A stretch of 64,000 nucleotides of DNA from Streptococcus mitis (GCF_009496155.1 NZ_WIJP01000002.1:62001-126000); one strand, 5' to 3'. Positions 36,610 through 46,094 are shown, counted from the stretch's first letter. A program made the numbers and translations. Notes: a model not told the origin generated them from the sequence alone.

Positions 36610-36645
36610 GAAAAAAATAGGACTGGTTTGTGTCCTCAGTCCTAG
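36610..36645 (-). terminator. Terminator of cls
   Basis: Minus strand TAGGACTG - 11-nt loop - CAGTCCTA followed by TTTTTTT, isolating the competence operon from cls transcription. Confidence 0.9.
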
Positions 36646-36650
36646 ATTTC

Positions 36651-38183
36651 TTATAAGATAGGGGCAAATAACTGGGCAATTTCCTTAATCAATTTTTGAT
36701 ACCAGCTATTTTTTATCGTATGAGCAAAAATTTCTTGCGATACTGAAAAAATCTCCTCAAAATCTTTTTGAATCTCCGTGATTGATTTCGTTTTATATAG
36801 CAAAATTGCATTTTCATAGTGGTGAAGTAAACTTCTGTAATCTAAGTTAATGGTTCCAACTGCAGCAAAGTCCTTATCCACTAAGATTTGTTTACTGTGG
36901 ATGAAGCCTGGACTATACTCAAAAATTCTTACTCCTGCCGATAACAAATCCGAATAAGCCCCTCTCGTGATGAGTTGGATTAATTTTTTATCTGGAATAA
37001 AAGGGGTCACGATGCGGACATCAACACCCCTCATAGCCGCATTTTTTATACTCTCTGTTAAATCATAGTCAATAATCAGATAGGGGGTTGTGATATAGAC
37101 TGAATCAGTGGCTTGATTAATCAAACTTTGATAAACTTTTTTCCCTACCTGAGTACGGAAGATGGGCTTGGGTCCACTACCGTAAGGAATGCAGAGCCCT
37201 TGGCCAGAACAAGGCTGATTTTCCAAGTGATACTGGTCAAAATCGCTGATTTCCCCACGATTGATGTACCAGGTCATCAAAAAGAGACGGGTGAGAGCCT
37301 TGACACCAGGGCCATCTAAGCGAATCCCACTGTCCTTCCAGTAGCCAAAACGTTCTACATGATTGATGTACTCATCGGCTAAGTTAATCCCTCCTGTATA
37401 GGCTATCTGACCATCTATGACAAGGATTTTACGATGGTCTCGATTATTATAAGCCACCGTCAAACGAGGAATCACCTTGTTAAACTTATGGGCTTCAATG
37501 CCTCGACTACGAAGCTGAATAGTGTAGTCGCCAGGTAAAGTCGCCATACAGCCGATATCATCATAGAGCATCTTGACCTCGACACCCTGAGCTGCCTTTT
37601 GCTCTAGTATATCTAGTATACTATTCCACATCAGACCTTCTTCAACAATATAATACTCTAAAAAGATAAACTTTTCAGCTTTCTTGAGGTCTTCCAACAT
37701 ATATTGCCACATGCTTTCACCTGAAGGAAAGAATTGTGAGGCCGTTCGATCATATACATCGGCATTGTTATCCATACTCAACAAAGATTTGATAACTCCG
37801 TAAGCCGCCTTATCCTCTTCCTTCAATTTCTGGCGGAGAGCTTTACTGTTATCCTCCCGAAAATGCATGGAACCAAGTTTGTCCAACTGCTTGATTTCTT
37901 TTTTGGACAATCGCCTTTCACCAAACATTAGATAGAGCAAAGGACCAATAATAGGAACAAAAGTCACCACTAGCCACATTACTTTGCTTTCAGGGGCCAT
38001 GGAACGATTGACAATGGCGACAATAGTTGCCATACTCATAAAAATTAAGGCAATTATCCATAGAATAGGAGCCATCCGCCCTAAATAAAGAAAGAGACCA
38101 AAAACAAGAGAAAGTTCAAGAAGCATAATCGAAAGACTAAAGCCATACTTGGACATCAATAATTGAAATTTTCTATATTTCAT
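36651..38183 (-). CDS. cls: Cardiolipin synthase
   Basis: 510 residues. Two N-terminal membrane helices (about 12-32 and 38-58) and two phospholipase-D domains with HKD motifs: HRKILVIDGQIAYTGG (about 235-250) and HSKQILVDKDFAAVGT (about 420-435). Condenses two phosphatidylglycerols to cardiolipin at the membrane. Both catalytic motifs are intact. RBS GGAGGGGA. Confidence 0.95.
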   Translation of the reverse strand: MKYRKFQLLMSKYGFSLSIMLLELSLVFGLFLYLGRMAPILWIIALIFMSMATIVAIVNRSMAPESKVMWLVVTFVPIIGPLLYLMFGERRLSKKEIKQLDKLGSMHFREDNSKALRQKLKEEDKAAYGVIKSLLSMDNNADVYDRTASQFFPSGESMWQYMLEDLKKAEKFIFLEYYIVEEGLMWNSILDILEQKAAQGVEVKMLYDDIGCMATLPGDYTIQLRSRGIEAHKFNKVIPRLTVAYNNRDHRKILVIDGQIAYTGGINLADEYINHVERFGYWKDSGIRLDGPGVKALTRLFLMTWYINRGEISDFDQYHLENQPCSGQGLCIPYGSGPKPIFRTQVGKKVYQSLINQATDSVYITTPYLIIDYDLTESIKNAAMRGVDVRIVTPFIPDKKLIQLITRGAYSDLLSAGVRIFEYSPGFIHSKQILVDKDFAAVGTINLDYRSLLHHYENAILLYKTKSITEIQKDFEEIFSVSQEIFAHTIKNSWYQKLIKEIAQLFAPIL

Positions 38184-38222
38184 ATCCCCTCCTTGATATT
38201 TTGAATGCTAAAAACAGGTAAC

Positions 38223-38340
38223 TATATTCAATGAAAATCAAAAAGCAAACTAGGAAGCTAGCCGCAGGTTGCTCAAAACACTGTTTTGAGGTTAAAGATG
38301 GAAGCTGACGTGGTTTGAAGAGATTTTCGAAGAGTATTAA
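38223..38340 (-). repeat. BOX element (A - partial B - C)
   Basis: Read on the minus strand: boxA (AATACTCTTCGAAAATC), a short piece of boxB (CTCAAAACAGTGTTTTGAG), then boxC (GCAACCTGCGGCTAGCTTCC ... CATTGAATATAG). It lies between cls and the lipoprotein gene, upstream of the cls start. Confidence 0.9.
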
Positions 38341-38436
38341 TACTAGTATAGCGCAGGTATTCAGTAGAAGGCAAGTATTTATCATCATTTTCTAAGTAAA
38401 AGTAAAAGAGACCGACGAATCCAGTCTCCTTCTAGT

Positions 38437-38901
38437 CTATTTTGATAAAACAATGCGATCAGACGCTTCTCTATCCATATCGTCAATAATCATCTGATTT
38501 CCATTAATTGTATAAATCTTAGCATCATCCCCAATAATCATGCGTTGATTGGCGGCATCGAAGCTAACCTGCTTGATTTCTTGATCTCCGTCAGTTTCTA
38601 CCTGTGTCCATGTACCAGTTGTTCCAGTTACTACTAAAGTGATACGGTCTCCTTCGTCCTGACCGGTATAAGTTCCATCAATATTGGTTGGTTGAGCCTC
38701 AGGCGCATTTTGTGAAGAACTTGTTGCTACCTGGTTTGTATTTTCTGTTGAAGATGAGGCAGCAGGTTGTGATTGCTGAGTTTGTTGAGTTTGCGATTGA
38801 GCTACTGGTTGTTGAACTTGTTGAGCTCTCTGTGAACAAGCTACTAAGAGACTAAGACTTGCTAGAGAAGCAAGAGAAAGTGTGAATCTTTTTAATTTCA
38901 T
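38437..38901 (-). CDS. SP_0198-type lipoprotein
   Basis: 154 residues from MKLKRFTLSLAS (RBS AAAGGAA). Signal peptide with lipobox LVAC (Cys about 22). A Gln/Ser/Thr-rich disordered linker (about 23-75) and then a compact C-terminal domain (about 76-154, NIDGTYTGQDEGDRITLVVTG, TWTQVETDGDQEIKQVSFD). It resembles the streptococcal surface lipoprotein family named after pneumococcal SP_0198. Function unknown. Confidence 0.75.
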   Translation of the reverse strand: MKLKRFTLSLASLASLSLLVACSQRAQQVQQPVAQSQTQQTQQSQPAASSSTENTNQVATSSSQNAPEAQPTNIDGTYTGQDEGDRITLVVTGTTGTWTQVETDGDQEIKQVSFDAANQRMIIGDDAKIYTINGNQMIIDDMDREASDRIVLSK

Positions 38902-38977
38902 GATGAATTTCCTTTCTTCTACCAATTTTTCCTTCTAACTGGTAGTTCTCCTAGTATAACAAGTTCAAAAAAGGCGG

Positions 38978-40228
38978 TCAATTTATCTGCTCACGGTCCA
39001 GCAGGTAGCCCCGTACTTCTGAGATAAAATAGAGAGACCCTGTAATGAACAACAAGTCCTGCGCGTCTGCCCTTGCTTCAAAACTGCTAATAAATTCTCG
39101 GTAAGAAGGAATCACATCGTAACCTATTACATCCGTCTCCTCAAGAGCCCCTTGATAGTCAAATCCAGTCACCTTGAGTTCCACCTGTGGCAAATTCTCA
39201 TTCAGATACCCCAACATCCCTTGATAATCCTTACGTTTCAAGGCTCCAAAGAGGATTTGAGGACGATAGCCTTCCTGCTCTTTTTCTTTGATAAACTCAA
39301 CCAAGCGAGTCAAGGCAGGGAGGTTATGAGCACCATCCAAGTAAATCTGTGGGCGAATACGCTCCAAACGCCCAGCCCAATAGGTCTTCTCCAAAGCCTG
39401 TCTTACAGCCTGCTCATCAATAGATTCCTTTCCTTCTCTCATAAAGAGAAGAAAAGTTTGCAACGCCAAGGCCGCATTCTCCTGCTGATAAGCTCCTTCT
39501 AAACCTATTTTCAGCTGTGAAAGATTTAGTAAAGAACTTGAAAAATCACCATTCAGCATTGAAAAATCCTGACCTGCCTGATAAAGGGCAACAGCTAAAG
39601 ATTCAGCTTTTTCCTGACAAACAAGCCTAGCTGCTGAAGGTATTTTCGCAATTACTGCCTTTTTACCAGCCTTGAAAATACCAGCTTTCTGCTCTGCAAT
39701 TGCTTCTAGACTATCGCCCAGAGTCTCCTGATGGTCAAGTCCGATGGAGGTGATGACAGCAAGCTCTCCAGTTACCACATTGGTCGTGTCAAGTAAGCCA
39801 CCAATTCCCACTTCTAGTAAAACCAAATCCACCGCTTGCTCCCTAAAATAGAGAAAAGCAATCAAGGTCAGCAATTCAAAAAAAGACAACTGATCATGGG
39901 TTTGCAGAAGTGTTTTCTCCATTTCCTTGACCTGCTCAGCTAAACGGATAAAGTCTGCGTCTGCTATAGGTTGTCCATTAATGCAGATTCGGTCATTGAT
40001 GGAGACGATATGAGGAGAGGTAAAGGTCGCAACTTTTTTGCCATGCCCCATAAATAACTCCCTCATAAAAGCAATGGTAGAGCCTTTCCCATTAGTTCCT
40101 GTTACGTGGATAATAGGGTAAGACTTCTCGGGATTTCCTAACAAATCCACCGCTTCTTGCATTCGGTCCAAGCCTGATCGAAAATTCAAACCAATCCGAC
40201 TATGGAGCCATTCTTCTACTTCAAACAT
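38978..40228 (-). CDS. folC: Folylpolyglutamate / dihydrofolate synthase
   Basis: 416 residues, starting MFEVEEWLHSRIG with RBS AAGGAGATG. Mur-ligase fold: ATP-binding P-loop HVTGTNGKGS (about 43-52), HIVSINDRICINGQPI, LLEVGIGGLLDTTNVV and the C-terminal domain with DGAHNLPAL. Adds glutamate to folates. It is transcribed after the ireB operon terminator. Confidence 0.95.
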   Translation of the reverse strand: MFEVEEWLHSRIGLNFRSGLDRMQEAVDLLGNPEKSYPIIHVTGTNGKGSTIAFMRELFMGHGKKVATFTSPHIVSINDRICINGQPIADADFIRLAEQVKEMEKTLLQTHDQLSFFELLTLIAFLYFREQAVDLVLLEVGIGGLLDTTNVVTGELAVITSIGLDHQETLGDSLEAIAEQKAGIFKAGKKAVIAKIPSAARLVCQEKAESLAVALYQAGQDFSMLNGDFSSSLLNLSQLKIGLEGAYQQENAALALQTFLLFMREGKESIDEQAVRQALEKTYWAGRLERIRPQIYLDGAHNLPALTRLVEFIKEKEQEGYRPQILFGALKRKDYQGMLGYLNENLPQVELKVTGFDYQGALEETDVIGYDVIPSYREFISSFEARADAQDLLFITGSLYFISEVRGYLLDREQIN

Positions 40229-40283
40229 ACACATCTCCTTGATAAATGCCTAATCAATTACCTAGCAAAATTCCGTAGATAAC

Positions 40284-40318
40284 AAAAAAATGAGGTCAGG
40301 ATTTTCGTCCCGACCTCT
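40284..40318 (-). terminator. Terminator of the ireB-ruvX-DUF1292 operon
   Basis: Minus strand GAGGTCGGGA - CGAAAA - TCCTGACCTC followed by ATTTTTTTG. It lies about 320 bp after the DUF1292 stop codon, so the transcript has a long 3' region. Confidence 0.85.
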
Positions 40319-40344
40319 CACCTGGTTAGCTAATCACTAGCAAC

Positions 40345-40600
40345 TATGAATATTAACTTGGGCTAAAAACATCCCCTGAACTTACCAGTTCTCTCTTATT
40401 TCAAAGAGCTGGAGTAAAAATATCCCCTGGATGTTCCAACTCTTCCCGATTTCTGGGAGTTGGGCTGATACAGTCTCCCAGACTACCTGCGTTTCTAATT
40501 TCTAGCGCTGGGCTAAACACGTCCACTGGACTTTCCAACTCTTCCCAATTTCAGGGAGTTGGGCTGATACAGTCTCCCAGACTTACTTACGATCTTTATT
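40345..40600. repeat. Tandem ~99-bp hairpin repeats in the 3' region of the DUF1292 transcript
   Basis: The block GGGAGTTGGGCTGATACAG, followed by TCTCCCAGACT, occurs twice 99 bp apart (about 40455-40484 and 40554-40584), preceded each time by CCAACTCTTCCC and by a GGGCTAAA/GAGTAAAA ... CCCCTG/CCACTG segment. A more divergent third part starts near 40345. Each unit contains arms (CCAACTC / GAGTTGG) that form a hairpin. No coding potential. Confidence 0.75.
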
Positions 40601-40613
40601 TTTAGCGTAAGGG

Positions 40614-40638
40614 TAAAAATGTTCACTGAACATTTTTA
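40614..40638. terminator. Palindrome at the DUF1292 stop codon
   Basis: TAAAAATGTTCA / TGAACATTTTTA around one base, overlapping the stop codon. It lacks a separate T-run; RNA stabilisation or partial termination is possible. Confidence 0.45.
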
Positions 40639-40941
40639 CTCCTCCATAAAGCTGTTGAAGACTTCTTCAATCATGTTCCATTCGTCTTCTGAGTCTTCTG
40701 GGATTGGTTGCAATTCGCCTTCTGTTCCATCTTCGTTTTCGATGAATGAGTAAGCTTGGATTTCAACTTGTCCGTCTTCATCTTCTTCTGCGTTAACTGG
40801 TACTAGAAGAACATAGTTTTTACCAAATTCTTCTTTTCCGTCAATGGTCAAAAGGATTTCAAACAAGGTTTCGTTTCCTTGTTCATCTACTAGTGTGATT
40901 AGTTCACGTTCTTCGTGGTCGTGGTTATGATCGTGTGACAT
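40636..40941 (-). CDS. DUF1292 family acidic protein
   Basis: 101 residues, strongly acidic, with a His-rich start ([14 protein letters not shown]). DUF1292 core: [20 protein letters not shown] ... [11 protein letters not shown]. YrzB-type proteins in Firmicutes are always found behind ruvX; their function is unknown. Third gene of the ireB-ruvX operon, 15 bp after ruvX. Confidence 0.88.
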   Translation of the reverse strand: MSHDHNHDHEERELITLVDEQGNETLFEILLTIDGKEEFGKNYVLLVPVNAEEDEDGQVEIQAYSFIENEDGTEGELQPIPEDSEDEWNMIEEVFNSFMEE

Positions 40942-40956
40942 AGCCTCTCCTTTATA

Positions 40957-41376
40957 TTAAAATTTTCTATCTAAATAATTTTGTAAAATCAGCTGAGCTG
41001 CTAACTTATCAATGACTTTCTTGCGCTTGTTACGGCTGATATCCGCTTGTTCAATCAACATGCGCTCAGCAGCAACTGTTGTCAAGCGTTCATCTTGATA
41101 GTCTACTGGTAAACCAAAAAGCTCTTCCAACTTTGCTCCGTAGGCTTGACTAGCTTCCACGCGCGGCCCGCTTGTATTGTTCATGTTTTTAGGTAAGCCC
41201 ACTACAAATCGTTCCACCTTGTAAGCATCAACCAACTCCTTAACGCGGTCAAAACCAAATTGGCCTTGCTCCTCATTGATTTGGATGATTTCAAGCCCTT
41301 GAGCTGTAAAACCGAGCGGATCGCTAATAGCCACCCCTACCGTTTTTGAACCGACGTCCAATCCCATAATTCTCAT
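40957..41376 (-). CDS. ruvX: RuvX/YqgF Holliday junction resolvase family
   Basis: 139 residues, RNase H-like fold. Asp in [16 protein letters not shown] (about 6), Glu/Asp in [17 protein letters not shown] and [13 protein letters not shown] correspond to the family's acidic active site. Probable role in pre-16S rRNA 5' processing or DNA recombination. 3 bp after ireB. Confidence 0.93.
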   Translation of the reverse strand: MRIMGLDVGSKTVGVAISDPLGFTAQGLEIIQINEEQGQFGFDRVKELVDAYKVERFVVGLPKNMNNTSGPRVEASQAYGAKLEELFGLPVDYQDERLTTVAAERMLIEQADISRNKRKKVIDKLAAQLILQNYLDRKF

Positions 41377-41379
41377 AGA

Positions 41380-41646
41380 TTACAGATCGACTCCTTGTCC
41401 TTTAAGGTAGTAGCGGACCAATTCCTCAACGATTTCATCACGCTCATATTTACGGATTTGATTTCGTGCATTATTATAACGAGGAACGTAGGCAGGGTCT
41501 CCACTCAATACGTAACCAACGATTTGGTTAATTGGGTTGTAGCCCTTATCGTTCAACGAAGCATAGACATCAGTCAAAGTTTCGCTAATTTCTTTTTTAT
41601 TGGAATCGTCCAATTTAAAACGTACTGTTTCTTCAGTAAATCCCAT
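41380..41646 (-). CDS. ireB: IreB family regulatory phosphoprotein
   Basis: 88 residues ([20 protein letters not shown] ... YLKGQGVDL), DUF965. In Enterococcus IreB is phosphorylated on N-terminal Thr residues by the PASTA kinase and lowers cephalosporin resistance; a Thr pair region (FTEETV) is present here. First gene of the operon with ruvX and the DUF1292 gene. Confidence 0.88.
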
Positions 41647-41676
41647 TCTAACACCCTCTTTCCTTAGAATAGTACC

Positions 41677-41705
41677 ATTATAGCATAATTCCTTACGTTC
41701 TACAA
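41677..41705 (-). promoter_or_regulatory. Promoter of the ireB operon
   Basis: Minus strand TTGTAG, 17 bp, TATAAT, with TG one base before the -10 (TGCTATAAT). Confidence 0.65.
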
Positions 41706-41732
41706 ATCAGGCAGTTTATTTATTTGGATTTT

Positions 41733-42302
41733 CTACTGTTCTGTCGCACCATTTGCCAATCTGTCTGAAATATATTTGCTTGGTTCATTCTTCAAGAGAT
41801 TTTCTAAGCCAATGTTCTTCAGATATTCTAACTGAGAAGCCTTCTTGACGTCTAAAACTTGAAAATCATAACTAGTCGTTGTTTGAAGTTCCGTTGCGCT
41901 CAATAGTTTTGTTTCAAGCTTAAAGCCTGCCAATTTACGAGCTTCTATAATGGATTCATCCTTCTCCTCCGCCTCGAGAAGAGCTTTTTGGGTTTCTTCC
42001 ACTCCGTGTTGGTCGATATAAGTCTTCAACTCATCAGAAACTGGACGTTTTTGTTGGATGGTTAGGCTCAAAAAAGTCTTGTCTTTATAAGTAATAGTTT
42101 GAGTTTGCTGGCTACCATCATCTGACTTGGGCAAGACTAAAGTCTTGGTTACAACTGTATTCTTCTCAGCATTCTCAATAACTGGCAATGCCGACTGAAG
42201 CGTATCCTTTTCTGTTTTTGTAGCTGTCCCAGTTTCTTTTTTCTGTCCGCAACCAACCAGGACGAAAAGGAAAGCTAGACTAACAAGAACTATTTTTTTC
42301 AT
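41733..42302 (-). CDS. SP0191-type / DUF1307-like lipoprotein
   Basis: 189 residues. Signal peptide MKKIVLVSLAFLFVLVGCG, lipobox LVGC (Cys18). The mature part is Thr/Lys/Glu-rich with a single folded domain (about 50-185, TKTLVLPKSDDGSQQTQTI ... EEAEEKDESIIEARKLAGFKLETK), reminiscent of YehR-type (DUF1307) lipoproteins. Probably surface-exposed; ligand unknown. Monocistronic, following spx. Confidence 0.75.
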   Translation of the reverse strand: MKKIVLVSLAFLFVLVGCGQKKETGTATKTEKDTLQSALPVIENAEKNTVVTKTLVLPKSDDGSQQTQTITYKDKTFLSLTIQQKRPVSDELKTYIDQHGVEETQKALLEAEEKDESIIEARKLAGFKLETKLLSATELQTTTSYDFQVLDVKKASQLEYLKNIGLENLLKNEPSKYISDRLANGATEQ

Positions 42303-42327
42303 TTCTTTCTTCTTTCTTTTTGAAATT

Positions 42328-42362
42328 AAAATAGAATAAGACTGGGAGTTGCCCCCAGCCTT
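42328..42362 (-). terminator. Terminator of spx
   Basis: Minus strand GGCTGGG - loop - CCCAGTC followed by TTATTCTATTTT, directly after the spx stop. Confidence 0.65.
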
Positions 42363-42367
42363 GATGT

Positions 42368-42766
42368 TTATAGAGCTGCACGCAAACGTGCTTCTGCATT
42401 TTCTACATTACGGACAGAGCGTGGTAGGAAGGCACGAATATCGTCTTCCTTATAGCCAACTTGCAGGCGTTTTTCATCTACAAGGATTGGGCTCTTTAAA
42501 ATTCTCGGCGTTTCCATAATCAGATTGAGGACTTCGTTGACACTCAAATCTTCAATATCCACTCCAAGGGCTTTGGCATAGCGGTTTTTAGATGAAACGA
42601 TGCTGGCTATTCCGTTATCTGTTTTGGTTAGAATATCCAGTAATTCTTCTCTCGTAATTCCTTCTTTACCAAGGTTTTGTTCTTTATAACTTAACTGGTG
42701 GGCATTGAGCCAGGTTTTTGCTTTTTTACAACTAGTACAACTTGAGACTGTATAAATTTTAATCAT
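42368..42766 (-). CDS. spx: Spx-family transcriptional regulator
   Basis: 132 residues, ArsC/Spx thioredoxin-like fold. Redox Cys10-x-x-Cys13 (SSCTSCKKA) is intact, as is the conserved MIKIYTVSS start. Spx binds the RNA polymerase alpha C-terminal domain and controls oxidative-stress and competence genes in streptococci. Pneumococci have two paralogues (SpxA1, SpxA2); which this is cannot be decided by eye. An extended -10 (TGGTATAAT at 42808-42816) lies upstream. Confidence 0.9.
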   Translation of the reverse strand: MIKIYTVSSCTSCKKAKTWLNAHQLSYKEQNLGKEGITREELLDILTKTDNGIASIVSSKNRYAKALGVDIEDLSVNEVLNLIMETPRILKSPILVDEKRLQVGYKEDDIRAFLPRSVRNVENAEARLRAAL

Positions 42767-42901
42767 GTACCTACCCCTTTCGCTACATGTTACTATCAGT
42801 TTAGTCTATTATACCATAAAAAACATCCGACTTGCGACCTATTTTTAAATTTTTTTGACTTTTTTCGTCATTTTCGTACTTTTTTCTTGACAAAATGAAA
42901 T

Positions 42902-45562
42902 TTACAGCCATTCTTTATATTTCTTGATATAGATTTTTTTCACAATTGTCACGCTAATCATGTACAAAATGATGATGAAAATCAAAAAGATGAAATAGAT
43001 CGGTTTCAAAGGAGTTAGACGAAGAAGGCTAGCTAGTGGACTGTAGGGAAGGAAGGTCACAAAAGCTGCAGCCAATAAGGTTGTCACAAGTACTAGCCAA
43101 GCTGGACGACTTTGTAAAAAAGGAATTTTAGTTGAACGCAACATATGGATAACCATGGTCTGCGACCACATGGACTCGATAAACCAACCCGTTTGGAACA
43201 AAACAATAAAGCCTACTGCAGACTCTGCCCCATGAACATAAGTTTGACCTGTTGTCATAGGTACAATGATAAAATAGAGCAAACTGAAGGTCAAAATATC
43301 AAAGACAGAAGAGATAGGCCCCATCCAAATCATGAAACGTGTGATAGACTTAGCTTCCCAGGTATGCGGATTTCTCAAAAAATCTTTGTCCACCTTGTCA
43401 AAAGGCAAGGCAATACAAGACAAATCATAGACTAGATTTAGAATAATCAAATGGACTGGTGCCATCGGTAGAAAAGGTAAAAAGATCCCAGAAACCAAAA
43501 GGGATAAGATATTCCCAAAATTAGAACTCACTGTCATTTTGATATATTTGGTCATATTGGCATAGACCTTACGACCTTCAACAAGTCCTTTTTCAAGCAC
43601 CATGAGATCCTTATCAAGTAGGATAACATCAGCTGTTTCTTTGGCAATATCTACTGCTGTATCAACAGAAATCCCCACATCTGCAACTTTCATAGAAGGA
43701 GCATCATTGATTCCATCTCCCATATAGCCTACAGCATGACCATTGGCCTTAAATTGCAAAATAATTCTTGCTTTTTGGTCAGGAGAAAGTTTGGCAAAGA
43801 CTGTTACTTCCTCTACGGCTTGAGCCAATTCTTGATCACTCATCTGATCAATTTCAGATCCTAACAGCATCTGATTGATATCCAAACCAACCTTTTCACA
43901 GACTGCTTGGGTAACTTTTTCGTTGTCTCCCGTCAAAATCTTTGTTTGAACCCCATGTTCTAACAGAGCCTTAATTGCTGGTGCTGCAGATGGTTTAGGA
44001 GGATCTAGGAAGGCTAAATAACCAGTTAAAATCATATCCCCTTCATCATCAACTGTATAGGCATGACCTTCCCTCAAACCTGACTTATAGGCCACTCCCA
44101 AGACACGCAAACCTTGTTGATTTAGTTGTCTGACTTCTGCTAAAATTTCTTCTCTAATAGCATCTGTCAAGGGAGTAATCATTCCATGGTATTCCACATG
44201 ACTGGAAATCGTCAACATTTCTTCAAGGGCTCCCTTAGTTACCAAACTAACCGTTTCGTGTTCATCCTTAACGATAACACTCATCCGTCTACGTTCAAAA
44301 TCAAAGGGAAGCTCATCTATTTTTTGAAAGGTTTTATCCAGATTTTGCAAGAGGGCGTGTTCTTTTGCTTCCTTTTCAGTCCGTTTGATGATGGCTCTGT
44401 CCATCAAATTTTTCAAGCCCGTTTGAAAATAGGAATTGAGATAAGCTCGTCTCAAGACGGTCAAATCCAAGCGTCCGTGGATGTCCAAGGGATATTCAAG
44501 GACAATTTCATCTTGGGTTAGAGTTCCTGTTTTATCTGTACACAAGATATCAATCGCCCCTAAGTCCTGTATGGCATTGAGTTTCTTGATAACTACTTTT
44601 TCCTTGGCCATGATAATAGAACCCTTTGCTAGGCTAGCGGTAATAATCATAGGAAGCATCTCAGGTGTCAATCCAACACCAACACTCAGTGCAAATACAC
44701 CTGCTTCTAACCAATCACCATCTGTTAAACCATTGGACAAGAAAACAATGGGAACCATAACTAACATCAAGCGAATCAAGAGCCAAGAAATACTATTCAT
44801 CTCCCGTTCAAACGAAGTGGGCTCATCATAGGTGTTTAGAGTCTGCTCAATAGCTCCCATCATGGTAGCATCACCAACCGCCAAAACCACGGCCTTAGCA
44901 CTACCAGACAAAACATTGGTTCCCATAAAGGCCAAGGATTCAGCTTCGAGAAGGCTATCAGATTGTTGGTCTGTTGCCTTGGTCAAGGCCAATTTTTCAA
45001 CTGCATCACTTTCTCCTGTCAAACCAGACTGTTGTACAAAGAAGTCGCGCGACTCAAATAAAAGAAGATCTGCTGGAATCATGTCACCAGCGCTTAATTT
45101 AACCACGTCACCTACTACCAAATCATCAATAGGTACTTCTTGAATTTCACCTTGACGAATGACAGTCGCTGTGTTGACAATCATTTTTGAAAGATTGGTG
45201 GCTGCCTTATCACTACGGAGTTCTTGGACAAAGCGTATGCCACCAGAAATGAGGACTAGGACAACGATGATAATAGAAGTCGTCGGATCCTCTTGACCTG
45301 GTTTTGCCAACCAGACATTGGTCACTAAAGATATAGTAGCAATGACAAGCAAGATAATTGTGAAAGGGTTGATAATGGATTCGTAAATCTTTTTCAAAAT
45401 CGAATCTTCTTGGCCTTTGGTAATCATATTTTCGCCATAGAGACTACGATTTTTTTCGACTTGTTCCTCTGTCAATCCGTTTAAACTGGTGTGATAAAAA
45501 GTAAAACTCTCATCTAAAGAGACTTTAATAGCTGTTGCTAATCTTTCTTTTGTAGTTTTCAT
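42902..45562 (-). CDS. mgtA: Magnesium-translocating P-type ATPase
   Basis: 886 residues, P-type ATPase of the P3B/MgtA type. N-terminal cation ATPase domain (NGLTEEQVEKNRSLYGEN), TGES motif in QSGLTGESDAV (about 176), phosphorylated Asp in CTDKTGTLTQ (about 345), hinge TGDNEKVT and GYMGDGINDAPSM. About ten membrane helices, including the C-terminal group 690-880 (FGNILSLLVSGIFLPFLPMAPVHLI). The M-box riboswitch upstream supports Mg2+ import over Ca2+ transport. RBS AAGGAGAA. Confidence 0.92.
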   Translation of the reverse strand: MKTTKERLATAIKVSLDESFTFYHTSLNGLTEEQVEKNRSLYGENMITKGQEDSILKKIYESIINPFTIILLVIATISLVTNVWLAKPGQEDPTTSIIIVVLVLISGGIRFVQELRSDKAATNLSKMIVNTATVIRQGEIQEVPIDDLVVGDVVKLSAGDMIPADLLLFESRDFFVQQSGLTGESDAVEKLALTKATDQQSDSLLEAESLAFMGTNVLSGSAKAVVLAVGDATMMGAIEQTLNTYDEPTSFEREMNSISWLLIRLMLVMVPIVFLSNGLTDGDWLEAGVFALSVGVGLTPEMLPMIITASLAKGSIIMAKEKVVIKKLNAIQDLGAIDILCTDKTGTLTQDEIVLEYPLDIHGRLDLTVLRRAYLNSYFQTGLKNLMDRAIIKRTEKEAKEHALLQNLDKTFQKIDELPFDFERRRMSVIVKDEHETVSLVTKGALEEMLTISSHVEYHGMITPLTDAIREEILAEVRQLNQQGLRVLGVAYKSGLREGHAYTVDDEGDMILTGYLAFLDPPKPSAAPAIKALLEHGVQTKILTGDNEKVTQAVCEKVGLDINQMLLGSEIDQMSDQELAQAVEEVTVFAKLSPDQKARIILQFKANGHAVGYMGDGINDAPSMKVADVGISVDTAVDIAKETADVILLDKDLMVLEKGLVEGRKVYANMTKYIKMTVSSNFGNILSLLVSGIFLPFLPMAPVHLIILNLVYDLSCIALPFDKVDKDFLRNPHTWEAKSITRFMIWMGPISSVFDILTFSLLYFIIVPMTTGQTYVHGAESAVGFIVLFQTGWFIESMWSQTMVIHMLRSTKIPFLQSRPAWLVLVTTLLAAAFVTFLPYSPLASLLRLTPLKPIYFIFLIFIIILYMISVTIVKKIYIKKYKEWL

Positions 45563-45636
45563 GTATTCTCCTTCCTTAGCAAAAATAGCGATTTTTACTC
45601 ACTTTCTCACTCTAAACAAGGAGTCACTCACTGTCT

Positions 45637-45792
45637 AATACTCAATGAAAATCAAAGAGCAAACTAGGAAACTAGCCGCAGGTTGCTCAAAACACCGTTT
45701 TGAGATTGTGGATAAAACTGACAAAGTCAGTTACCTATATATGCGGCAAGGCGACGTTGACGTAGTTTGAATTTGATTTTAGAAGAGTATAA
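45637..45792 (-). repeat. BOX element inside the mgtA leader
   Basis: Minus strand: boxA (TATACTCTTCTAAAATC, diverged), one boxB (AACTGACTTTGTCAGTT and CTCAAAACGGTGTTTTGAG), boxC (GCAACCTGCGGCTAG ... CATTGAGTATTAG). It sits between the riboswitch terminator and the start codon, so it is part of the mgtA mRNA. Confidence 0.92.
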
Positions 45793-45894
45793 ATCTCAAA
45801 GGCGAGTATACAAAACAGTAACTGACTCATATACTGCGGCTCTGGATGATCATCAATTTGCATACTCTTCTCCTTTCTTTGTTTTTAAACAGTA

Positions 45895-45928
45895 GAAAAT
45901 CCTACCATCAAAAAATGGCAGGATTAAA
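45895..45928 (-). terminator. Regulatory terminator of the M-box riboswitch
   Basis: Minus strand AATCCTGCCAT - TTTTTTG - ATGGTAGGATT then TTCT, about 30 nt after the aptamer. It is expected to form when Mg2+ is bound, stopping mgtA transcription. Confidence 0.8.
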
Positions 45929-45949
45929 AAACTAATTATCTGTTTTTCG

Positions 45950-46086
45950 TTCAAGCTTTAACTCCATAGGGCAATGTAATGAGCTTAGTCTTGGCCTTCG
46001 CGACCAGGACTGTTGACCAACGAGTAGTGTCTCCACTGCTTTGCGGTAGTCATCCGTATCCCTATGGTAGCCTCACCTACCGTTTT
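45950..46086 (-). promoter_or_regulatory. M-box (ykoK) magnesium riboswitch
   Basis: On the minus strand the aptamer opens with GGTAGGTGAGGCTACC and continues ATAGGGATACGGATGACTACC; the sequence GGTCAACAGTCC and the closing ATTGCCCTATGGAG follow in the right order and spacing for the Mg2+-sensing M-box. It starts about 5 nt after the predicted transcription start and is followed by a terminator and the P-type ATPase gene. Confidence 0.83.
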
Positions 46087-46094
46087 CGTCTTTC

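Noticed and set aside
40345..40600. CRISPR array
   Set aside because: Units are about 99 bp, imperfect and only two to three in number, without a 25-40 bp repeat/spacer pattern or cas genes.
44186..45143. Plus-strand open frames opposite mgtA
   Set aside because: Contained in the P-type ATPase gene; translations are low-complexity mirrors without RBS.
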